64,000 nt of DNA from Roseiarcus sp963806935 (GTDB taxonomy: Bacteria > Pseudomonadota > Alphaproteobacteria > Rhizobiales > Beijerinckiaceae), in contig CAWEAT010000004.1 in NCBI GenBank assembly GCA_963806935.1, forward strand, positions 124,001 to 188,000, written 5' to 3'. The notes under the pieces are model-generated. The model saw only the letters and a program-made list of their open reading frames with translations. It was not told the DNA's origin and made no database searches. This document shows positions 26,064 to 34,034 of this stretch, piece by piece (position 1 is the stretch's first letter; each line of letters starts with the position of its first letter). Position numbers and translations under genes: made by a program.

Positions 26064-27068
26064 TCACGCCAGCGGGCCCGCTGGATGCAGGCGACCAACC
26101 TCGGCGCCGTTCCAGTTCAGGAGCCGCGGCGAGACGAACGACCCGAGCCGCGCCTTGATCTCGTCGTTGAAACCGCCGAAGCGGCGGATGAGCGCCGCGA
26201 TCATGACCTGCGCCGCGCGTCCTGCGCCATCGTCAGCCTTGACGGCGAGGCCGAGCCCGGCCTCGGGCAGCGCGGCGCAGAGCACCCCTTCAGCGCCGGT
26301 TTTTGTGAACGCGCCGGCGCCGACCAAGCTCATGACCTCGGTGTCGAAGCGGCCCTTTCCGGCGACCGTCAAGGGGTGAGCGGCGACGGCCGAGCGAATG
26401 CGCGCTGCAGCTTTCCGGCGCGCCGGCGAGAGCCCTTCCCCGGTCCCGAGCCGCGCAAAACCACGCGCGAGAGCAATGAGGGGAAGGGCATAAGTCGGAA
26501 TAGCGCAGCCGTCGACGCCGCGCATATCCTCGCTCAACCGCGCGCCGGTCGTCGCCGCGATCGCCGCAGCGACTTCGCGCTGAACCGGATGAGCCGGCGA
26601 AACATAGCCCCTCGGCTCCACTTCCATGGCGCACGAAAGGCAAACAAAGCCAGCGTGCTTGCCCGAGCAATTGTTGTGCAGCGCGTTCGCCGCTCCGCCC
26701 GAGCGGGCCAGCGCGCGCGCCTCGACCTCGCCGAGCGGCCAGTGAACGCCGCATTCGAGCACGCGTTCGTCGCGGCCAGCCTTCGCGAGCATGGCGCGCG
26801 CGGTTGCGACGTGGTCGTCGCTGCCCGAGTGGGACGCGCACGCGAGCGCGATCTCCTTGTCGCTCAAACTGAGGCTGTCCGCCGCTCCGCTTTCGACGAG
26901 GGGCAACGCCTGCAGCGCTTTGACCGCCGAACGCGGATAGACCGCCCGCTCGGCGTCGCCGAAGACCATGACGGCGACGCCATCCGAATCGACGACTGCG
27001 CCAGCGCCGCGATGGGAGGATTCAATCAGATCGCCGCGCATGGCCTCGACGACCACCGGGTTCGCCAT
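26064..27068 (-). CDS. L-asparaginase, rhizobial type II family
   Basis: 334 residues from the ATG at 27068; the preceding AAGGAGGG gives 5-bp spacing, better than the adjacent ATG at 27071. It hydrolyses L-asparagine to aspartate and ammonia. The sequence is of the Rhizobium etli-type asparaginase family, distinct from E. coli-type enzymes: RGDLIESSHRGAG near the N-terminus, ALACASHSGSDDHV, ECGVHWP and LHNNCSGKHAGFVCL. It could be catabolic; no aspartase gene adjoins it. Confidence 0.88.
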   Translation of the reverse strand: MANPVVVEAMRGDLIESSHRGAGAVVDSDGVAVMVFGDAERAVYPRSAVKALQALPLVESGAADSLSLSDKEIALACASHSGSDDHVATARAMLAKAGRDERVLECGVHWPLGEVEARALARSGGAANALHNNCSGKHAGFVCLSCAMEVEPRGYVSPAHPVQREVAAAIAATTGARLSEDMRGVDGCAIPTYALPLIALARGFARLGTGEGLSPARRKAAARIRSAVAAHPLTVAGKGRFDTEVMSLVGAGAFTKTGAEGVLCAALPEAGLGLAVKADDGAGRAAQVMIAALIRRFGGFNDEIKARLGSFVSPRLLNWNGAEVGRLHPAGPLA

Positions 27069-27243
27069 CATTTCCCTCCTTGCGGCAACCGCTTCGCGAA
27101 CGCATAGCAAAAGACCGGCGGATGCGGCAGTCGAAACGGCGCCGTGAGGCCCCCCTGTTGCCTATTGCCTATCGGCCGTCGTCCGGCGCTTACTGCGCTT
27201 GGCGTTTCGGTTGATCTCGGAAAGGCCCAGCGAGGAAGAGAGA

Positions 27244-27969
27244 ATGCGGGTTCGGGACGTGATGACCTATGGCGTGATCGGCGTGCCCGAAGGCGCAAGC
27301 CTCGCGGAAGCGGTCGAGACGATGCTGCGAGCGCGCGTGAGCGCGGTTTTTGTCTTCGACGCCGATCATGCGCTGAGCGGAATCTTGAGCGAAGGCGACC
27401 TGCTTCGCCGCAGCGAGCTTGGAAGCGAGCGCAAGCGCCCCCATTGGCTCGAGCTCCTGCTGGGCAGCGGGCGGCTCGCCGAGGCCTACGCGCATGAGCA
27501 CGGACGAAAGGTGGGCGAGGTGATGACCGGCAATGTCGAGACGATCAATGAGGATGCCGAGCTCAGCGAGGCGGTCGACCGGATGATCCACCGCCGCATC
27601 AAGCGGCTGCCGGTGCTGCGGGGCGAGACTGTGGTCGGCGTCATCTCACGCTCCGACCTCCTGAAGGGGCTATTGGCCCCCGCGCCGGACGCGAACGCCC
27701 ACCATTCCGACGCCGAGATCAAGGCCGCCATCCAGGCCGAGCTCGACAAGCTCGGCTGGGCGCCGCGCTCGAGCGTACGGGTCGAGGTTGCGAATGGCGT
27801 CGTCACGTTCGGCGGCGCGATCACCGACGTGCGGCTGCGGGACGGGCTCAAGGTGATCGCCGAGAACACGCCTGGGGTCGCCGCTGTGCATGATCACATG
27901 TTCTGGGTCGAGCCGAACTCGGGAGTCGTCATTCCGTCCGGTGAGCAAGAGGAAGAACGGAAGGGCTAG
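27244..27969 (+). CDS. CBS-pair and BON-domain protein
   Basis: 241 residues from the ATG at 27244, preceded by GAGGAAGAG; a TTG 45 bp upstream is less likely. Two CBS motifs (VRDVMTYGVIGVPEGASLAE and VGEVMTGNVETINEDAELSE) form a nucleotide-sensing pair. A BON domain follows at about residues 155-225 (AAIQAELDKLGWA, VEVANGVVTFGGAI), a fold associated with phospholipid or envelope binding. Such CBS-BON proteins are common in soil alphaproteobacteria and often stress-induced. Its 3' end overlaps the convergent TetR gene by 41 bp. Confidence 0.88.
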   Translation: MRVRDVMTYGVIGVPEGASLAEAVETMLRARVSAVFVFDADHALSGILSEGDLLRRSELGSERKRPHWLELLLGSGRLAEAYAHEHGRKVGEVMTGNVETINEDAELSEAVDRMIHRRIKRLPVLRGETVVGVISRSDLLKGLLAPAPDANAHHSDAEIKAAIQAELDKLGWAPRSSVRVEVANGVVTFGGAITDVRLRDGLKVIAENTPGVAAVHDHMFWVEPNSGVVIPSGEQEEERKG

Positions 27970-28735
27970 GCGCGGCGGTCGGAGCCTTTCTCACCCTGCT
28001 CGTTTCGGCGCTTCCCGCGCATCGGCGGTCCGCAACGTTTTCAATGTGGCCGCATGCGGCGAGGAAGAAGGCGACCGACCCGGATGCGTGGGGACCGATC
28101 TCGGCGCGCAGGAGCGCGAGGTCTTCGCCAAACAGCGCTCTGACCAGCATTGGCGACACCACGAGGTCAAGAAACCGGCGCGCCGTCTCCGGCAGGCGAT
28201 GGGGCGCAAACGCGGGCGACGCTCCGATGGCGTCGGACGCCCCCAACCCGCCAAGGACACGGGTCAAGGCTTCCGTCGGGCGTTCGCGCCCCATGCGGCT
28301 TACGCTCGTCGCTAGCTCGGGGAACCGCCGCGCTTCAGCAACCGCGACCCGGATCAAGCCAATCGTCTCGGGGGTCATGACCCGGGTCAGAATGACGGCC
28401 GCGAGGCCATTGAGCCGCTCCTCGATCGAGCCGCCGGCGCAGGAAATCGCTTCAAAGTTTGTGTTCCGGCGCACGAGCCGCTCGACGACGGCGGTGAACA
28501 GCGCCTGCTTGCTGGGAAACCTGGCGTATATGGTTGGTTTGCCCGCGCAGGCGACCTCGGCGATCTCATCGACGCTCGCGCCGCGGAAACCGTGCTCAAG
28601 GAACACAAGGGCGGCCGCATCGAGGATTCTCTCTTCGACTTCGCCGGCAAGCCCGCGCGGCGGGCGCCCGCAACGAACCGCGCTCCGCACCCGTCCGGCC
28701 GCTGCCTCCCCTTCCCTCTCCGTTCTCCCCTCCAT
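27929..28735 (-). CDS. TetR-family transcriptional regulator
   Basis: 268 residues from the ATG at 28735 with AAGGA upstream; a GTG 15 bp further up is possible. The N-terminal helix-turn-helix reads ILDAAALVFLEHGFRGASVD and AGKPTIYARFPSKQALF. The C-terminal effector region is TetR_C-like and is followed by a Pro/Ser/Ala tail. It is divergent from the EmrA/EmrB-type operon starting at 28887, so it probably represses that efflux pump and itself through the dyad between them. Confidence 0.88.
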   Translation of the reverse strand: MEGRTEREGEAAAGRVRSAVRCGRPPRGLAGEVEERILDAAALVFLEHGFRGASVDEIAEVACAGKPTIYARFPSKQALFTAVVERLVRRNTNFEAISCAGGSIEERLNGLAAVILTRVMTPETIGLIRVAVAEARRFPELATSVSRMGRERPTEALTRVLGGLGASDAIGASPAFAPHRLPETARRFLDLVVSPMLVRALFGEDLALLRAEIGPHASGSVAFFLAACGHIENVADRRCAGSAETSRVRKAPTAAPSPSVLPLAHRTE

Positions 28736-28820
28736 CACCCGTCCTTTCACAAAACAGTGACCGCGGGAAACTGCCCTCTCTCGCCTCTTGATTTAGGCCG
28801 AACCCTCGCAAAGTAAAGTG

Positions 28821-28837
28821 AACGGAACGGTTTCGTT
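28821..28837. promoter_or_regulatory. Candidate TetR operator in the divergent promoter region
   Basis: AACGGAACGGTTTCGTT is a 17-bp dyad with one mismatched pair around a central base (arms AACGnAAC / GTTnCGTT). It lies between the divergent tetR (start 28735) and efflux operon (start 28887). Size and symmetry match typical TetR operators; binding is inferred. Confidence 0.45.
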
Positions 28838-28886
28838 TCGGAGCCGTTTAAGCCGCTTGGGGGTCGCACGTTGGAGATATCCGGCC

Positions 28887-30260
28887 ATGGCGCGGAGGAA
28901 TCAGGACCGAGACCAGCGGATGTTCAAGGACGCGGCAGCGTCTGAATCCGATCTGGATCGCGGGTCGCCGGAGCGGCTCGGAGGTTCGCTATCGACCCGC
29001 CCCAGGCGGGACATCATTACCCTGCTTCCTCCGGCGTCTGAGACCCAGCCTGCGGCTGAGCGCCCGGCGGAGCCCGACCGAAAGACCGAGCGCCCGGCGG
29101 GGCCTCCCGAGAGAGAAGCCAATCCCGGCGCGCAGCCAGACGCGCAAGGGGAAAAGCCAGGCCAAGGCCCGAGCAAGGGCTGGCTCCGCCGGCATCCGCT
29201 CATCGCGTCGGCTGGGCTGGTCGCGCTGGCGCTGGCGGCGGTCGCGGGGTACCTCTACTGGGATCACACCTCGCATTTTGAGTCGACCGACGATGCGTTC
29301 ATCGCGGCGCGGCAGTTCGCGATCGCGCCCGAGGTTGGCGGCTACGTCACCGCGGTTCCGGTCACCGACAACGAACACGTCAACAAAGGCGCCGTGGTCG
29401 CTCAGATCGACCAACGCCCATACCGCGTCGCGCTCGCGCAGGCGGAGGCCCAGGTGAGCGGCGGGGAAGCCGGCATACGCAACATTGACGCGCAGATCGC
29501 CACTCAGGACGCACAGATCGGCGCGAACCAGGCGCAGGTGAACCAGGCGCAGGCGAATCTGGAACTCACGAAGGTCACCTGGGCACGCGACAAGCCGCTC
29601 GTGAATCAGGGTTGGGCGACGGCCCAGCAGGGCACGGTGGACGTCCAGAATCTCAAGGCTCAGCAGGCCGCCGTCGACAGCGCGCAGGCGACGCTCAAAG
29701 TGGCGCAGCGGCAAGTCGACACGCTGAGGGCGCAGCGCGCGTCGGCGGAGGCGAACCTCGCGCAAGCGCAGGCCCAACGCGACCAGGCGAAGCTCAACCT
29801 CGGCTACACCACAGTCGTGGCGGACCAGCCGGGCCGCGTCGTCAACCTGACTGGCGCGGTCGGCCAATACGCACAGGCGGGCACGAACCTTACGATGTTC
29901 GTGCCCGACGAGATCTGGATCGTCGCCAACTATAAGGAGACCCAACTCGACCGCATGCGGCCGGGGCAGCCGGTCGACATCGAGATCGACGCTTACCCCG
30001 AGCGCGACTTCCATGGCCGCGTCGCCAGCGTCCAGCCCGGCTCGGGCCCGGCGTTTTCGCTGCTGCCGCCCGAAAACGCGACCGGCAACTACGTGAAGAT
30101 CGTTCAGCGCGTACCGGTCAAGATCATCCTCGACAATCCGCCCGCCGACGTCGCGCTCGGTCCCGGCATGTCGGTCGTCCCGACCGTGCGCGTCGATCCG
30201 TCGCCCTCGCTCTATGAGCGGCTGCGGGCCCGCGTCGAGCAGTGGCGGGGTCGGGTTTGA
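28887..30260 (+). CDS. EmrA/HlyD-type periplasmic adaptor of a drug efflux pump
   Basis: 457 residues from the ATG at 28887; a GTG at 28818 would run through the operator, so it is less likely. A Pro/Glu-rich cytoplasmic N-terminus is followed by one membrane span (about residues 98-118), a split biotinyl-lipoyl domain, and a long Gln/Ala-rich coiled-coil hairpin (QAQVNQAQANLELTK onward). The closing beta domain ends with SLLPPENATGNYVKIVQRVP, an EmrA signature. It links the inner-membrane pump encoded next to an outer-membrane channel; no TolC gene is here. Confidence 0.9.
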   Translation: MARRNQDRDQRMFKDAAASESDLDRGSPERLGGSLSTRPRRDIITLLPPASETQPAAERPAEPDRKTERPAGPPEREANPGAQPDAQGEKPGQGPSKGWLRRHPLIASAGLVALALAAVAGYLYWDHTSHFESTDDAFIAARQFAIAPEVGGYVTAVPVTDNEHVNKGAVVAQIDQRPYRVALAQAEAQVSGGEAGIRNIDAQIATQDAQIGANQAQVNQAQANLELTKVTWARDKPLVNQGWATAQQGTVDVQNLKAQQAAVDSAQATLKVAQRQVDTLRAQRASAEANLAQAQAQRDQAKLNLGYTTVVADQPGRVVNLTGAVGQYAQAGTNLTMFVPDEIWIVANYKETQLDRMRPGQPVDIEIDAYPERDFHGRVASVQPGSGPAFSLLPPENATGNYVKIVQRVPVKIILDNPPADVALGPGMSVVPTVRVDPSPSLYERLRARVEQWRGRV

Positions 30261-31846
30261 CCGACACCGCGGCGCAGGCCGGCGCCGCCCCGCCGGCGAG
30301 CAGCGCAGCCTCGGCCAGTCCCTGGCTGATCGCCATCCTGGTCGCGCTCGCGGCCTTCATGGAGGTGCTCGACACCACAATCGCCAACGTGGTTCTGCCC
30401 TATATCGCCGGCGGCATGGGGGTCAGCGATGACGAAGCGTCCTGGGTGGTGACGACCTATCTGGTCGCCAACGCCGTCAGTCTGACCGCGAGCCCGTTCC
30501 TCGCGAAATGGCTCGGGCGGAAGACCTTTTTCCTCATCTGCCTCGGGCTCTTCAGCGTGAGCTCGCTCCTCTGCGCGCAGGCGTGGAATCTCAATTCGCT
30601 CCTGTTGTTCCGCCTCCTGCAAGGCCTGGCCGGGGGCGGCATGGTGCCGGTTTCGCAGTCCATTCTGGCCGCTTCATTTCCACCGGAAAAGCGCGGGCAG
30701 GCCTTCGCGCTGTTCGGCGTGGCGGTGGTCGTCGCCCCGGTGGTCGGCCCCACGCTCGGCGGCTGGCTCGCCGACAATTGGTCCTGGCGCTGGTGCTTCC
30801 TGATCAATGGGCCGGTCGGCGTCGCCACGATCGCGCTGATCGCCATCCTTCTGCCGGCGGACAATCCCAACCAGGGCCAGTCCTCCCGGTTCGATTACAT
30901 CGGCTTTCTCTTGGTCGCGACTTTTCTCGGAGCGCTCGAGATCGTGCTCGATCGCGGCCTCGAGGACGATTGGTTCGCCTCAAACTTCATCGTCACGTTC
31001 ACGTTCGTTTGCGCGATCGCGTTCATGCTGATGATCCCCTGGGAGATGTCCAGGCGCGATCCGATGATCGACGTAAGGATGGTGGGGTCGCGCCAGTTCG
31101 GCGCCTGTTTCCTGGTGATGGGCGCGACCGGCGCGATCCTCTACGCGACCACCCAATTCCTGCCGCTCATGTTGCAGACGGACTTCGGCTATACCGCGAC
31201 CTGGGCCGGTCTCGCGCTCTCGCCGGGCGGCCTCGTCACGATGGTGATGATGTTCGTCGTCGGGCAGATCTCGAGCCGGGTCCAGCCGAAATACCTGATC
31301 ATGACCGGCGCGATCTTCGCTGCGATCTCAATGTATCAGATGACCAACGTGTACGGCGATCTCGGCTTCTGGTTTTTCGCCCGAACGCGCATGATGCTCG
31401 GCATCGGGCTGCCGCTGATCTTCATCCCAATCATTACAGCGTCTTATGACGGGATCCCGGCAAACCGGGTGGACATGGCGTCGGCGCTCATCAACGCAGC
31501 GCGCAACACGGGCGGCTCGATCGGCGTCTCGCTCGCCTCCAACGTGCTCCAACACCGCGAGCAGTTCCACCAGAGCCGGCTGATCGAGAACGCGATTCCG
31601 TCGAGCCAGCAATATCAAGACACCCTGCAGCAGGCGACGCACTATTTTCTTGCCCAGGGCAGCCTGCTTCCTGAGGCGCAGCAACAGGCCGTCGGCTGGA
31701 TCGGCCAGCAGGTGCAGGCGCAAGCGTCCTACCTCGCCTACATCGACGTCTTTTGGGTGCTGACGCTGCTTTCGCTCGCGGCGGTGCCGCTCGCGTGGAG
31801 TCTGCGCAAGGTCCGGCTCGGGGGGCAGGCGCCAGCGGCGCATTGA
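30242..31846 (+). CDS. EmrB/QacA-type MFS drug exporter (DHA2, 14 TM)
   Basis: About 530 residues. The GTG at 30242 lies inside the adaptor gene, and a TTG at 30257 overlapping its stop is an equally plausible start. The protein has fourteen hydrophobic segments and DHA2 motifs EVLDTTIANVVLPYIAG and PVVGPTLGGWLADNWSWRW. It uses the proton gradient to expel hydrophobic compounds through the EmrA-type adaptor. It is controlled, by inference, by the divergent TetR. It is followed by a 21-bp tandem repeat tract. Confidence 0.9.
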   Translation: MAGSGLTDTAAQAGAAPPASSAASASPWLIAILVALAAFMEVLDTTIANVVLPYIAGGMGVSDDEASWVVTTYLVANAVSLTASPFLAKWLGRKTFFLICLGLFSVSSLLCAQAWNLNSLLLFRLLQGLAGGGMVPVSQSILAASFPPEKRGQAFALFGVAVVVAPVVGPTLGGWLADNWSWRWCFLINGPVGVATIALIAILLPADNPNQGQSSRFDYIGFLLVATFLGALEIVLDRGLEDDWFASNFIVTFTFVCAIAFMLMIPWEMSRRDPMIDVRMVGSRQFGACFLVMGATGAILYATTQFLPLMLQTDFGYTATWAGLALSPGGLVTMVMMFVVGQISSRVQPKYLIMTGAIFAAISMYQMTNVYGDLGFWFFARTRMMLGIGLPLIFIPIITASYDGIPANRVDMASALINAARNTGGSIGVSLASNVLQHREQFHQSRLIENAIPSSQQYQDTLQQATHYFLAQGSLLPEAQQQAVGWIGQQVQAQASYLAYIDVFWVLTLLSLAAVPLAWSLRKVRLGGQAPAAH

Positions 31847-31864
31847 GCGCGCGCGTCCGGTCGC

Positions 31865-31969
31865 CGCAACAATTTCAAAGCCGGGCGCAACAATTCCAAA
31901 ACCAGACGCAACAATTTCAAAGCCCAGAAACAACAATATCAAAATCCACCGCAACAAAATCAAAATGCA
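31865..31969. repeat. Five tandem 21-bp repeats 3' of the first efflux operon
   Basis: Five consecutive units of exactly 21 bp start at 31865, 31886, 31907, 31928 and 31949. The consensus is about CGCAACAATTTCAAAGCCNGA; the first three are nearly identical and the last two more diverged. The tract is much more AT-rich than its surroundings and is open in both directions (plus-strand heptads QQFQSRA, QQFQNQT, QQFQSPE). No convincing gene uses it. It occupies most of the 350-bp gap between emrB and marR. Confidence 0.75.
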
Positions 31970-32190
31970 TTCTCGAAATAAAATCAACGGCTTAAATCAA
32001 AAACGCGCCAAAGTGCATTTGCGTCCTTCGACCAGCCCGTGACGAGTCGCGGATCTCTGACGGCTCTTATTCGATGTACCACAGGTTCAGATTTTCAGAA
32101 AGAGAAATCGCGGTGAATCGTAAGACCGCCCTCCGCCGCTGGCCCAGATTTTTCGCCGGCGGCCTCTTGCATAAGCGTACTCACTATATT

Positions 32191-32204
32191 ATAAGCATGC
32201 TTAT
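32191..32204. promoter_or_regulatory. Perfect 14-bp palindrome, candidate MarR operator
   Basis: ATAAGCATGCTTAT is a perfect palindrome immediately upstream of the MarR-family start, with a further ATAAGC half-site at 32171-32176. TATATT (32185-32190) beside it resembles a -10 element. MarR proteins usually bind short palindromes overlapping their own promoter, so autorepression of the marR-emrAB operon is the likely role. Confidence 0.6.
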
Positions 32205-32223
32205 GTTATCACTTGCTCAGAAA

Positions 32224-32679
32224 ATGGCGATCTCGCCGGCGCGGGAGCTTGGCTTCGCGCTCCACGACGTGGCGCGGCTGCTCAGGACCTATTCCGACCA
32301 GCGAGCGCGCGAACTCGGGACCACCCGGGCCCAGTGGGCGGTCCTCTCGCGCCTGCAGCGCTGCGAGGGCGTCAAGCAGAGCGAGCTTGCCGAGGCGCTC
32401 GACCTCGCGCCGATCACGCTCGGACGCCTGATTGATAAACTGACCGCCGCCGGCCTTGTCGAGCGGCGCGACGACGCGACGGACCGGCGCGCACACCGCC
32501 TTTATCTCACCGAGAAAGCAGCTCCGGCGCTCGTCAGCCTCGGCGCCCTCGCCGAAGACCTGATGGGACGGGCTTTGGCGGGCGTGGACGAGAGGACGGT
32601 CGACGCCATGCACGACGGCCTCAAGATCATCAAATCCAATCTCAAGCACGAATTGATTTCGGGAGCCGAACCAAAGTGA
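32224..32679 (+). CDS. MarR-family transcriptional regulator
   Basis: 151 residues if started at the ATG at 32224; ATGs at 32197 and 32203 lie within the palindrome and are alternatives, and no start has a strong ribosome-binding site. The winged helix is clear: LGTTRAQWAVLSRLQRCEGV, SELAEALDLAPITLGRLIDK and VERRDDATDRRAHRLYLTEK. It is the first gene of a MarR-EmrA-EmrB operon and overlaps the adaptor gene by 4 bp. It probably senses an aromatic or lipophilic compound and derepresses the pump. Confidence 0.88.
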   Translation: MAISPARELGFALHDVARLLRTYSDQRARELGTTRAQWAVLSRLQRCEGVKQSELAEALDLAPITLGRLIDKLTAAGLVERRDDATDRRAHRLYLTEKAAPALVSLGALAEDLMGRALAGVDERTVDAMHDGLKIIKSNLKHELISGAEPK

Positions 32680-34034
32680 CCCAACCGAAGCCAGCGGCGG
32701 GGCGCAATCCCCCAGAGGAAGACCCTGCGCCGCAGCCGGCCCAGCCGCTGCCGTTTACGCCGGCGAAGTCGATCGGGCAGCAGGGCGCGCGCGAGCCTCA
32801 GTCGCAAGCGCCTTCTTCCGCCGCCCAGCCCTCGCAGCCGATCCAGTTCACCCCGGCGCGTACCCCCGCGCCGGGCCCGCAAGCGCCGCCGCCCGCGCCG
32901 CAGCCGCCTGCCGCCGAGACGCCGATCACCGTCAAGCCGAAGCGCCGCATCAGCCGGTTCGTCATGCTCGTGGTGATTCCGCTCGTAGCGCTCGCGCTCG
33001 GCTTCAGCTGGTGGCTCAGCAGCGGGCGTTATGTCTCGACCGACAACGCCTATGTCGGCGCCGACAAGTCGCTCATCACGCCCCAGGTCACCGGCGCAAT
33101 CACCGCCGTCCAGGTGACGGAGGGGCAGAAGGTGAAGGTCGGCGATCCTCTGTTCGACATCGATCCGCAGCCCTATGAGATCGCGCTCGCGCTCGCCAAA
33201 GGCCGCGTCGAGGCGGCCAGGGTCGAATTCGCCAATCTGAAGTCCTCGTACATCAGCAACGCCGACCAGATCAAAATGGGCGAGGACGCCGTGGCTGTGC
33301 GCCAGACCGACTTCGACCGCAAGAACGGCCTCGCCGTCCATGGCACGGGAACCACGGCGGATCGCGACACCTCGATGGGCAACCTCATCCAGGCCAAGCA
33401 GATCCTCGAATTCGTGCGCCAGCAGCAGGCGACGGTGACGGTGAAGCTCGGCGGCGGTCCCGATGCGTCGATCGAGAACTTTCCCGACTACATGCAGGCG
33501 AAGGCGGGCCTCGAGGACGCCGAACGCAATCTGCGCAACACCAAGGTCATCGCGCCGATCGACGGCGTAGCGACGCAGGTGCCCGAGATCCAGGTCGGGC
33601 GTGTGGCGGCGGCCGGCCAGCCGGTGTTCGCGATCGTCGCCAACACCGGCCTCTGGGTCGACGCCAATCCGAAGGAATTGGACCTGACCTTCGTCCATGC
33701 CGGCCTGCCGGCGACGGTGAGCGTCGACACTTTTCCCGACCGGGAATGGAAGGGCTCGATCTGCTCGATCGCGCCGGGGACGGGCGCGCAATTCGCGATC
33801 CTGCCGGCGCAGAACGCGACCGGTAACTGGGTCAAGGTCGTCCAGCGCGTGCCGCTTCGGTTCTGCTTCGATCCGAAGGAGGATACGACCGGCCTGAGAG
33901 CGGGCATGAGTGCGTATCTTACGATCGACACCGGCCGCGTGCGCACCCTTGCCGGGACGCTCGAAGGGCTCAAGCAGTGGGTGGTCGGCTACGTCGACAC
34001 GCTCCTCGGCGCGAGGACGGCCGTCATCAGATGA
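32676..34034 (+). CDS. Second EmrA/HlyD-type periplasmic adaptor
   Basis: 452 residues from a GTG at 32676 overlapping the marR stop. The first 85 residues are unusually Pro/Gln/Ala-rich and cytoplasmic. A membrane span (about 91-112) is followed by the lipoyl/hairpin/beta-barrel adaptor body (VSTDNAYVGADKSLITPQV; PLFDIDPQPYEIALALAKGR). The C-terminus has ILPAQNATGNWVKVVQRVPL. It has a different coiled coil from the first adaptor, so the two operons are paralogous, not recent duplicates. Confidence 0.9.
   Translation: MTQPKPAAGRNPPEEDPAPQPAQPLPFTPAKSIGQQGAREPQSQAPSSAAQPSQPIQFTPARTPAPGPQAPPPAPQPPAAETPITVKPKRRISRFVMLVVIPLVALALGFSWWLSSGRYVSTDNAYVGADKSLITPQVTGAITAVQVTEGQKVKVGDPLFDIDPQPYEIALALAKGRVEAARVEFANLKSSYISNADQIKMGEDAVAVRQTDFDRKNGLAVHGTGTTADRDTSMGNLIQAKQILEFVRQQQATVTVKLGGGPDASIENFPDYMQAKAGLEDAERNLRNTKVIAPIDGVATQVPEIQVGRVAAAGQPVFAIVANTGLWVDANPKELDLTFVHAGLPATVSVDTFPDREWKGSICSIAPGTGAQFAILPAQNATGNWVKVVQRVPLRFCFDPKEDTTGLRAGMSAYLTIDTGRVRTLAGTLEGLKQWVVGYVDTLLGARTAVIR

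Noticed and set aside
31865..31969. A CRISPR array at the 21-bp repeats
   Set aside because: Units are directly tandem with no unique spacers and no cas genes are nearby.
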